Shown: positions 10,324-19,820 of the stretch, piece by piece
How the letters are laid out: each line of letters begins with the position of its first letter
Numbering within the stretch: the first letter of the stretch is position 1
NCBI GenBank assembly: GCA_021234155.1
Contig: JAJEKV010000032.1
Coordinates: 5,339,835 to 5,403,834 of the forward strand
Direction of reading: 5' to 3'
Origin: Isoetes taiwanensis
Lineage: Eukaryota > Streptophyta > Lycopodiopsida > Isoetales > Isoetaceae
DNA length: 64,000 nucleotides
Notes under the pieces: generated by a model
What the model was told of the DNA's origin: nothing
The model's input: the letters and a program-made list of their open reading frames with translations, nothing else
Database searches by the model: none
Program-made: the position numbers and the translations under genes

Positions 10324-12022
10324 ACCGATAGAGCAAAGTAAACTCACCTCAATCTCGTGTTTTCAATAATGTTTTCGGCAAAGATTCTCGGTCCAAACCT
10401 TCGACATCCTCGCCTCCGCCGCCTTGTCTCCCTCGCCCCTCGCCGCCTTTTATCGCTTCCATTTGTCTTCCTCCCCTGAAATGCTCATGAAGCGATCCGT
10501 ATGACCAATGGTTTCAACCATGTCCTTATTTCCAACCACGGATATAGGTTTCATTCCAAACAAATAGCCCCCCTCGAGAGAACAGCCATTCATGTACCAC
10601 TCGCGATACAATTTGATCTTCCTCACCAAGCCTGGTTATGAAGTACTTGATAACTCTTGGCCGATAGGAATTCTATGTATAGGACCCGGTCGCACCATCT
10701 TTGCTGACCTTGTCCATCGATGGAACATCCTCCATAAACCTGCCCCCCTTCCGTGGTTCCATCTCGCTTGAGAGATCATGAACTTGTCGAGATAATGATG
10801 CTCGCTAGACCACCACTTATCCAGTCGACCGCCGATCTTGAAATCAAAACCAAAACTATGTTGGCAAGCTTGGTGCCTTCGGGTAAAGCCAAGTCCGCAC
10901 TCATGATCAAGTTCGTATATGGAGTGCATGATCTTGTTGGTGAAGTTAATATCAGCTGCCCATTGGGAGACAAAGAGCTTGTTTGATTGCCCTCGGCATG
11001 CAAAAGACAAGGAAACCCTAGAAGTATCCAGTCGGTCATGTCCGTGACAACGCCTTGTACCACCGCCTATGTCGCCTTTGTCATAAAAAAAGGGTGGGGT
11101 CTTCGATCATATTGATGGCAAATAGTGCCACGGGTCCAGTGCCAGCCTGCACCACCAAATCCCTTGTGTCCCAAAGTAACCAGAAATGGGGAGCTATCGT
11201 CTGCCTTTAAATGGGACCACCCCAAATCCAAGCTTCCTTTTCAGAATTGCCATAGCACGCTCGTGGAAAGGAAGGGTTTTGACGCTACGCTTCAGCTTGG
11301 TGTTGATGTAGGGTTGACATAGACGGTTCAATTCCTTCATGTCTTCCTCATCAAGGGCAGCCTTTTCCTTTGTAATAATCAAAATCATGGTATTCATTAG
11401 ATGCAACGCTGCGTAACTCCGTGATGCCTTCTTTCTAACGCACGCCGCCGCTTTTAGGATCGTGGCATAATCCTTTATGCGCCCCGCAATTTAGAACTCC
11501 CGGTCTTCCTCGCCAGGATTGTTCCTCCAAGATTTTGCCTTGTAGGTCAAGCGCTTTTTGTCCGTGAGGCCCTCGTATCCTCTTCATGAACCGCTTGTCA
11601 AACAACTTGGGGTCCGCCCGCTTGGAAATTCTCCATTGCTGTCCTTCAGCCTTTGCCTCTTGTCCATTCCCCATATGTCGGCCCATTTCTCCCAGACCGC
11701 CTCGATAAAGAATGAGGTCATATTGGTCCGAGAGAGACTCCCCGCCTTTCCTTGGTGTTCTCTTCTTCTTCTCCTCTTCTTCCTCTCCCTCGCCATCTTC
11801 CTCGTCGCCCCTCCAAAGTTGAACATATCTCGCATAGTTTCTCAAAGGTCTTCCACTTATCCGAGGGAGCCCTGTTTCCTTTAGGACGCCGGACAACCCA
11901 ATGCTTTCCACCGTTGCCTAGCGTAGCGATCCGGTCGATAAGGGCTGCATTCGCACAATGTACCAATGTCGAGCATGAAAGTATATACAAACACCCGGAA
12001 TAAACAAGAATAGTAGTTCGGG

Positions 12023-12399
12023 TTTTCTCGACTCAAAGTCGAAAGTCCCTTGAATGTCTAATTTTTTTTACTTTTTACTGGGTTTTCTCGACTCATGAAG
12101 TCGAGAAAGCTCGCATCCTTTGATTTTCTGCAGATACACGGCTTTCTCGACTCGCGAAGTCGAAACCCCGATAATCGGCAAATGTTAGATGGCAGGGGCT
12201 TTCTCGACTCACGAGTCGAAAAGTCCCTTGAATGTCTAATTTTCTTTTTCAAGGCTAGGGTTTTCGACTCATGAAGTCGAGAAAGCTCCACATCCTTTGA
12301 TTTTCAGTGTTACTCGGCTTTCTCGACTGCGAGTCGAAAACCCCAAAGATAATCGGCAAATGTTAGGATGGTAGGGCTTTCTCGATCGCGAAATCGAAA
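12023..12399. repeat. Seven-palindrome array with ~59-bp period
   Basis: Near-palindromes of the TTTCTCGACTC..GAGTCGAAA type start at about 12023, 12083, 12142, 12199, 12261, 12319 and 12378 (steps 60, 59, 57, 62, 58, 59). The spacers come in an order A-B-C-A'-B'-C': A contains CCCTTGAATGTCTAATTTT, B contains CATCCTTTGATTTTC, C contains ATAATCGGCAAATGTTAG. It is therefore a two-copy higher-order repeat of about 177 bp, each unit with three palindromes, plus a seventh degenerate palindrome. Confidence 0.85.
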
Positions 12400-13620
12400 T
12401 GGAAAGATTCGTAGAGTTATTTACCTTACGTAGCTGGCACTCGGCCGCTATTGTGTTCGGGTAAAGCTATTACGCCGGCCAGTTCGGTTGCCGCCTCGCC
12501 CGAAAGAACTCGCGACTCTCGCTGGCATATCTATCCTTGATCCTTTATGCACCTCCTTCTCCGCTCGCAATACTTGAGCCGCCTCACCAATGCCGACCGC
12601 CTACAACCCGTAACCGACTTCTTTTCCTTCAGATCTTCCTCGCTTCCACCAACAACTCACCTACGACCATAAAAGGTATGACATCCGCAGTATTGATCTG
12701 CAAATGTGATGTCGCACCATCGTTCGTAATCTCCAAAGATGTGTGCCGGATTAAATTCCCGTGGTTGAACAAGACGGCATCTCCCGTGCAAACCTTCGGC
12801 CGCCTAATGTCCAAAGAAGCAGCCTTGTGTGATATTCCCAATGGATAATACCGAGCTAGACGCCCATTTTCTCAGGCTCCCTCTCTCGCGGAAATCCCTG
12901 ATCCGATCATCCGGATCGAGGTTTGGGGAGTCGACCATATCTTCGCTTCTTCGCCATCCCATTCCTCCCGTGGTGTCATCATCCCCATCTTTGTTTTTGG
13001 TGGACTTTTTGTGTATGAACCACAACTTCATTCCCCACCGCAGAGTGTTGTAGAGTCTTCAAAGACAAAGAGAAGTGAAGCTCCCCCTATTGAACAGCTT
13101 TTCCCTCGACTGAAATCTCCATACCAAGCTCCCCGGATGTTAGGGTTCCGCCTCCTTCATCCCTTCCGCATCCTTCCACCCAAGGTTCTCGACAATTTAA
13201 AGGCCCGCCTTTTTTTCTAAGTCCCTTAGCCTTGCTCATGGAAGAGTGAGAATAATTTGAAATCGCTAATTTTTGGTGCGATAGAACTTACTCTTTCCTC
13301 GGCAGTCCCCCGACATGTAGTGTTAAATGCTTCAATCCGGGCGCAGAGATCGGAGAGCACAACACCGATTTTCTTGTACTTGTCTCCGAGCTCTTCTTGT
13401 CCCTTTGGTGTAGAAACAGATCTTTCTCCTTCCCACTTGTCGATACCTCGACATACCACCAAGAATCTCATTGCTTTCAAGAAGCTCGCCTCCAATCCCT
13501 CGATGACGAAGAATGGAGTTCGCCGCTGATCACCAAAGAGTCCGAGGTGAATGCCGCAAGAAGAAAGGATGGATCAGTTAAGGTATTCACAAAAAGAAAA
13601 ACCTCGTGAGCTCACCCGGG

Positions 13621-14580
13621 TGTTTGTCTTCTTCTTCTTGTCGCCACCGGTAGCGTAGCATCCTCCCACGCCCGCTTCTTGGACGGAGTCATGTCTCAGA
13701 TGCCCTCTCATCCTCTTCGGACCCCTCTGTAAATTAAGTTTCCTCCGCGCGTTGTGAGTTTTAGGACTGCATGTAAAAAAGATCGGGCGTGTTCTTTAAT
13801 TTGAAGTTAAGGACATGCAATCATTTATGAAAAAAAGCGGGCTAAGGGTACAAAGACCGGGCCTCATTTTAGCCCGCCCAAACACTATTTCGAAATTGAA
13901 TCACATCAAGGGACTAAGTGAGTGGAGCGTAGTTTATCTTCCCTTCTGCGGCATTGGGGAACTCGAGGTCGGAGGGGATCATCGACTGTTAGCGACTTCC
14001 GGAATGGCGCCGCGACGCGGTAAGCTGCTAATAGCGCCTTGCATATGTGTGTTTTTTTCCTGACGGCCCCATTGCAAGCGCTGATTTGATCGATGAGCAC
14101 GGAGCTAAGGTAGGAAGCGGAGAGGAGCCGCCAGACACCTGGAACTCTACACCGCAAGGGCGCCATGGAAAGGGGATACGCGAAATCGCAGCGGATACAA
14201 GTATTAGATGCTAATACACTCTTGAAGAGACCGGCGTAAGAAGCAAAGACTCGGGTGAGGCTCATGGATCCGCGGATACAAAGGGCTCCAAGGAATTACC
14301 AAGCGTGAAGAGGTGAGTTTCAGAGATGCCTATGTTATTTCGCTTGTAGAACATGCCGTATGTGTTTAAATAATGGAACCGCCGATAAGCTCGACGGATT
14401 CGGTGTTTCCTTTGTCCAAAGATTTTTCAGCTTCGAGAGATGATTTACTCTCTAGGTTGAGAGATGCTCGCAAGGAAACATTGGATCGGGGTAAAGAACA
14501 GCCCGCTTAGGTGTGTTTTTCATGGACTGCTTACTTGGAATGTTGTACATAGATCAGGCTAGGACTAAGGCCCGTGAGAT
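13621..14580. other. Unassigned sequence
   Basis: No convincing gene. The minus stretch at 13906-14265 (119 codons) has no recognised motif. Short C/G-rich patches resemble the adjoining coding-like blocks. Confidence 0.3.
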
Positions 14581-14944
14581 GCGGTCAAATGCATCCTCTT
14601 GTAGTTAGTCGAGGTTTTCCACTGTCCAACCAACCACCTCTTCGCAATATTCGAGGAAGATGGTTCAAGGAGAGTGGCTCGCATGTGCTAGAGGCACTTG
14701 GGACTAAAAAACGAGAATAGAAAGTGCAAGACTTGTAGAGAATGCAAGCCTTGGCTTCCTCTCGGGTTTCCCCGGTTAGTTGTAGAGGCTCCACCCACCG
14801 AGCCCCTCCCCTTCGCAATATTCTAATTTAAGATGGTTCAAGGAGAGTGACTCGACCGGGTCGTGAGGCCACCGCTACCGCATTACGAGAATTGGTCGGT
14901 TAAGGGATTCTACTTATGCAGTCGAGAATGCTTAAGCTTGTTTG

Positions 14945-14973
14945 CATTTTTCGACTCAAGAAGTCGAAATGCC
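14945..14973. repeat. CTCGACTC-family palindrome in the array
   Basis: GCATTTTTCGACTC and GAAGTCGAAATGC flank a short AA centre. It is a further diverged member of the palindrome family. Confidence 0.7.
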
Positions 14974-15598
14974 TTTTAGCCAGCCAGAACTCCTGCTAGT
15001 AATATGGAGTGCCGGTTAGTAAGGCATTCCCACTCATGGTTTTGAGAATGCATACAAAGAAGCTCTCGGTGGTTCCCCTCGTGGTTGTTGTAGAGGTCCA
15101 CTCAATCGTGGTGCCCATCCCCTTCGCAATATTCGGACTAAGAAGGTTCAAGGAGACGGTCTTTTGATTGGGTAGAGGCCATCGCGAAATTACACACAGA
15201 GAATTGGGTTGCTAAGAGCTGGCAGACAAAAAACACTTCCCTTCGCAATGTCCGAGGAAGATAGAAGGGAGAGTGTTTAAGACCGCCACAGCCAGCTCTA
15301 GAGTGCACTAGAGCTCGCCGCTTTCCTCACGAAGTCGAAAGCAGCTAGCAATCCTCGGTGGTTAGTCGCCGAGGCCTCCACCCAATCGTAGCCCATCCCC
15401 TTCGCAATATTCGGACGGCGATGGTTCAAGGAGACGGCCTTTGATTGGGTAGAGGCCATCACACCACACACATGAGAATTGGTTGTTAGAGAGTTGCCCG
15501 CATACCAAAACCACTTCCCTTTCGCGCAATGTCCGGAGGAAGATAGAAGGAGAGTGGTTGAGACCGCCTCGCAGCGCTCTAGAGTGCACTAGAGTCAA

Positions 15599-15628
15599 GG
15601 CTTTCTCGACTCACGAGTCGAGAAAGCC
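15599..15628. repeat. CTCGACTC-family palindrome, 14-bp perfect arms
   Basis: GGCTTTCTCGACTC, then AC, then the exact complement GAGTCGAGAAAGCC. It is one of the best-preserved dyads in the window. Confidence 0.85.
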
Positions 15629-15767
15629 GCCAAGACTCGCTGTTACAGTCGCCGGTGTTTCCACCCGCCTGAGCCTCTTCGCAATATTCGGCGAGCATGG
15701 TTCAAGGAGAGTGGTCGACCGGTGGAGGCACCGCGACCGCACAAAGAGCCATTGGCGGGGTATTTCA

Positions 15768-16984
15768 CATTCTCGACTCACGAAGTGAGAAGGCTGCAGC
15801 AGGTTCTAAAGAATGTGAAGACATTGGGTAGCTGGTAATTTAATCGCGAGTCGAGAATCCTCAACCCGCCAACAGTCTAGAGTGTACATTCCCTCTTCGC
15901 CAAGAAGTCGAGAAGTTCTCATTCGAAGTCGGTAGAAGAAGGCCTCGTACTTCCCGGATCGCTAAGTAAGTCAAGTATTCTCAACTCGCCACTCCCTTCT
16001 CGTGATGTCTCCCCGCAGTTGATTTGCCGTGAGTTAGAAATGGAGATTCTGCGGAAGCAATTCCTATTCTCAATTTTGCCGAGAAAAAGACATTCCTAGT
16101 TATTTTCTCAAGCATGCTCGCAATATCTTACTTCCTAACACCAGTCTCCACGATGATTTCTATCTCTGTTGCTTGCTACTACTTAACCACTATTCTCACT
16201 TGTGCCCTGCATAATGTATTCAATTCAACCACAAGCAAGAAAAAGATAACAAAAACAAAAAAACAATACAAAGATTAATGAGATTAATGAGAAAAACAGA
16301 GAACAAGGGAGAACAGAACATTCAGAACAAAGGGAGAACAAAGATACGTAAAATGAGATTAAAAAAAGGGTATGATATTACAAAACATACCCGAAGATTT
16401 GTCGGATGAGGAGGAGGCTTCCGAAGTTCGCCTCCATGTGGGTATAGTCGCTGACAAAGCGTGAATAAGGATTTGTTCTGGGTCAGAATTGTATCGGGAT
16501 TAATAAGAGCCTCTAACAAATGTAATATAAGAAAAAAATGCACTAAAAGACTTACGTAAAAACTAAAAAGCAAAGACTAAAAGGGCCTCACTTTCTTCTC
16601 AAAGCGAACGCCCGGCCGAACAATGAATCAAGGCATAGAACTTCTGCCGGGAAGCCGCCCCGATCCGGGCGACCAAGTCGTTGTCATAAGATGGCGCTGG
16701 AATCGCCGGCTCGACCGATCGCCTGATCGGGTAAAGCCGGCCTAAGGAAACAGGGAGGAAGAGAGATCGTAGAAAACAGGGAGGAAGAATGGATCTGGGG
16801 AGAGGAAGAGGGTGCACTAATTCGCCGCACCCCTCAACCCTCGTAAAAGTGCAATAATAAAACCATTGTCACGCAGGGCCATGCCCTCCATGACGGGGTT
16901 GATTATTGCCGACGTGGGCTACGGCTTCAAAATCAAGAGGCCACGCGGCCATGACAAAATATGAAAGGGTAGGTTATATGTTTA
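15768..16984. other. Palindrome fragments, then unassigned sequence
   Basis: Half or decayed CTCGACTC palindromes occur at about 15768-15792, 15846-15858 and 15905-15915. Beyond 16000 I see A-rich tracts (16240-16330) and short unrecognised frames only. Confidence 0.4.
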
Positions 16985-17073
16985 TATATGTTATCTTATG
17001 TATTTAATAAGGTTTCAATGGTTGTATTTAATATGGTTTCAATGGTTGTATTTAATATGGTTTCAATGGTTAC
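16985..17073 (+). repeat. Minisatellite left of the chromovirus
   Basis: Tandem copies of GGTTGTATTTAATATGGTTTCAAT-like units (about 26 bp) end in the target duplicate GTTAC (17069-17073). The same kind of repeat continues on the other side at 30375, showing the chromovirus split one minisatellite. Confidence 0.75.
17069..17073. repeat. Target-site duplication GTTAC (left)
   Basis: GTTAC directly abuts the LTR and recurs at 30375-30379, the usual 5-bp duplication for Ty3/gypsy integration. Confidence 0.8.
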
Positions 17074-18743
17074 CGTGGACGCCCCTACTGTGATACCTGC
17101 ACTCACCGTGATACAAACAGAGTTCATCCCCCATACCAGCCCATGCAATGCTGTGGCCCTCCACATGACACCGCAAACGGGACGGGTTCCAAAGGGGAAG
17201 AGTGGAAGGGTCATTGCACCCCCGCCTCCCTCGTGGCCTACCTAGCTGCGAAGCGTAAACATACATGTCGTAAGAAGACATACATCAACATCATATGACC
17301 ATCACGTAAGGATGGTCCTCCACATATCCGCATGCACAAAGATCAGCACATCACATAGGGAATCCTACCCAAGGCTCAGACTCAAGGGATGACTGACGGC
17401 TTGGGTCTCCAGAGTTCATCGCATGTAATTCATGGCAATGGATTTGGCCGGGCATATGAACATGGCTTAGGGTTGTCCACTCCATCCGCCTCTCCCGTGC
17501 ACACTTTGCAAGTAGGGTTGAAAAGTGTTGGGACTCCATCAGAGCCCTCACGGATGCATAGCCAAGGGGCTATATCCCGGGTTACATCTCCCCGCCCGAT
17601 GGGGCGGTAGGGATCTCTCCCTCCGAGATCTACAATGCCACTCAAGGTGACTAGAGGGCCACCGCCTGTATTCGACTTTGAACTCAATGGAAGGTCATAT
17701 TCACCACCTCACGAAAGTGTGAGCCCATGCCTTGCCCACACGCAGTGGCAAGCCATTAGACCTAGTCACAAGGACCCCCGCAGCACTAACACACCATAGG
17801 GGTCGCTCAAGAGTCGTAACATGAACCTCCTTATAAGCCGGGCCGCCCCTTCACCCACAAACTGTGTGTGGCTCTTGTGCACAAAGCCGCATCTACAAGC
17901 AGTGCTAGAGAGGCTACTCTAGGAGCATCAACTACAAAGCTTTTTAGGTCTCTACCCCCTTCCCAATACAAGGAGTTCATAGAGATACATCATCCATATA
18001 TTTCCACAGAGAACTAAAGAACTAAATCTAATCTACAACATAGAGTTAGGTTCTTTAGTTAGAATCGCCATCTAGAGATCTAGAGGGCTCGCTATGGGCA
18101 ATCTAATAGGCTAAACCCACTGATTCAATGACTAAAATAGGGTTTAGACTATCTAATTGGCCAAATACCGATCCTTGAGAGGCTCCTCCCGACCGAAAGC
18201 TCGACCATCCTCAAATAAACGCCAATCTAGAGAAACTAAGGATGCAATTCTCCCCGGCAGAAGTTCTGGATGCGGTTTTGGTCGCTGAGGCAGCCAAAAC
18301 AGTAGTTCTCAAGCCCTAAAATCGAAAAATTGGGCTAGTTAGGGTTTCCTACCCTATATAGACAAGGGGTTGGTTAGGGTTTCCACCATCCCCTTTGGCA
18401 TGTGGGATAATTGGAAATGGGCCCACTTGCCTTTAAGGGCTAGGGTGGCCAAATGTGCACACATGGAAATGTGCCCACATTAATGTGTACATTGGAAAAT
18501 GTGCACATTAATTGCACCTATGGGTGTGGCCCACTTGGCATGAAGTGTCCACTTGGAAATGTGTGCCCACATTAATGTGTACATTGGGAAATGTGCACAT
18601 TAATAGTTGCACGATTTTAAGTTGCCCCCTAGGGCTACTCACCCGCTACACCCTAGCGCATTATCGCCACCGGAGGGCGGTAATGCTGCGACGAGGCAAA
18701 CGCAGTATAATGCCCCGGGCGATATCGTGGCCGGAACGCCACA
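17074..18743 (-). repeat. 3' LTR of the chromovirus
   Basis: About 1670 bp, closely matching 28686-30374 along its full length. On the minus strand it starts TGTGGCGTTCCGGCC at 18743. A putative TATA (CTATATAG) lies at 18353-18363, leaving a U3 of about 390 bp. U3 holds two tandem copies of a block with AATGTGTACATT and the palindrome AATGTGCACATT (about 18460-18510 and 18552-18604). Confidence 0.92.
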
Positions 18744-18756
18744 TTCTCCCCACCTT
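18744..18756 (-). other. Polypurine tract
   Basis: The minus strand reads AAGGTGGGGAGAA immediately before the 3' LTR, the expected plus-strand primer site for reverse transcription. A second similar copy (GGTGGGGAGACCCC) lies about 40 bp further inside. Confidence 0.8.
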
Positions 18757-19255
18757 GAAATGATGTCGTCCGCAAGCATCGGGGTCTCCCCACCTTGGGA
18801 TCATCGTAACCTCCGCAATCAACCCGATACATACGATTACTACTATAATTCCTACACATTTATTAAAATTACCTTAAGGTAATATTTTTTTATGACATTA
18901 TCACATCATTATATTATGAAATAACTTATCAATTCACAACATTACTAAAACAGATTACTCCAACTTCACTTAACATAACATTACGATTAAGTTTATCAAA
19001 ATTTTAAAATTACGCCCGAGGTATTTTTCATTCCTTGCAACACATTCCAACAAAAATTTGTGTTGTAAGTCTTCGTAGTCCCACCTCCTTGCCCTCCTGA
19101 GCTCCCATCGGCTCACAGTGTCGACACTAACGCTAGTACCATTTAATTATTAATTAAAATTTTTGGTTATATGGTGACCACCCCACCTATCTACATGGAT
19201 GCATGGCTAATCTCCCGCCAGAGGAAGAGGGTGAATCTTCCATTATGGTCATGAG
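18757..19255 (-). other. 3' untranslated region of the chromovirus
   Basis: AT-rich sequence between the polypurine tract and the end of the pol-derived frame. No open frame or structured element is evident. Confidence 0.5.
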
Positions 19256-19694
19256 ACAAATACACATGCCTATATGCCGCCATGCCTACACCTCTAGTTG
19301 CCCAACAGGAGGATATCCTTCTCGGGGGGCGCTGGGATAGATTCCTCCTATCAAAGCATATATGGGGCTAAAGGTGCTTTTCCTATCAATGCATTCCTCA
19401 ATGACCTCCTTTCTTCGAGGTCGCCTCTACTCGCGGGACGTATAGACTTTCTAATCTACCTTCCACTTCCTAAGCGAAACGCCGGGTCATGCCTACATTG
19501 ACATTACACCACGCCCCCAGAGATCACCGTAGTGGTCCCATCATTTCAGAACAACGCATGCACCCATACTAAGCGTAGGTGGCATGCGAGATTAATCTTA
19601 ACTACACAAGAATTAACCTACACAAATCGACATGCCCGAGCCGATTTCTTCTGAGATGACCTTGCCGCCCCATTGCTCCATAAACGTGGGATAC

Positions 19695-19820
19695 CGCTTA
19701 CTAAATCTTTCTTAAGTACCCACGCCGCCTTTCCACTCGTAAGTGTTTCCACTTGACCAAATAATCGAGGAATTTCGATCTCCTCGCTTTCTTGAAAGCT
19801 TTATCAAGAATCAATTCGAA
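19695..19820 (-). pseudogene. Chromodomain-like C-terminal module of integrase
   Basis: The frame reads ELILDKAFKK... then SKFLDYLVKWKHL, the core of an integrase-linked chromodomain (aromatic and LVKWK strand). In chromoviruses this module guides insertion to chromatin marked by histone methylation. The remainder is frameshifted. Confidence 0.75.

Larger units (their letters stand above)
8450..13495 (-). pseudogene. Unrecognised, broken minus-strand coding-like region
   Basis: GC-richer blocks with open minus-strand stretches at 13226-13495, 12629-12841, 11435-11911, 11194-11406, 10636-11010, 9379-9678 and 8450-8773 alternate with non-coding gaps. The block at 11435-11911 contains an acidic run followed by KKKR. 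The 12629-12841 block has an even, globular-protein-like composition. Reading frames change between and within blocks. The gaps (12010-12410, 10200-10330, 8990-9270) carry the palindrome repeats described separately, so they could be introns of a former gene or spacers in a transposon. I recognise no family. Direction is inferred only from composition and frame length. Confidence 0.3.
14600..15730. repeat. Tandem array, 279-bp higher-order unit
   Basis: The anchor TTCGCAATATTCGG (or TTCGCAATGTCCG) followed by a GGTTCAAGGAGAG-type segment occurs at about 14641, 14811, 15122, 15242, 15401, 15521 and 15679. From 15122 on the spacing alternates 120 and 159 bp, so the repeat unit is about 279 bp made of two subunits. 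Two CTCGACTC palindromes are embedded at 15321-15341 (degenerate) and 15599-15628 (14-bp perfect arms). Confidence 0.8.

Noticed and set aside
11558-11884. Plus-strand membrane-protein gene (Leu/Phe-rich)
   Set aside because: It is complementary to the acidic/basic minus-strand block; the hydrophobic runs are antisense of Glu/Lys codons.
12023-12399. True CRISPR array
   Set aside because: Spacers repeat in order (A-B-C-A'-B'-C'), repeats are imperfect palindromes, there are no cas genes, and the DNA is eukaryotic.
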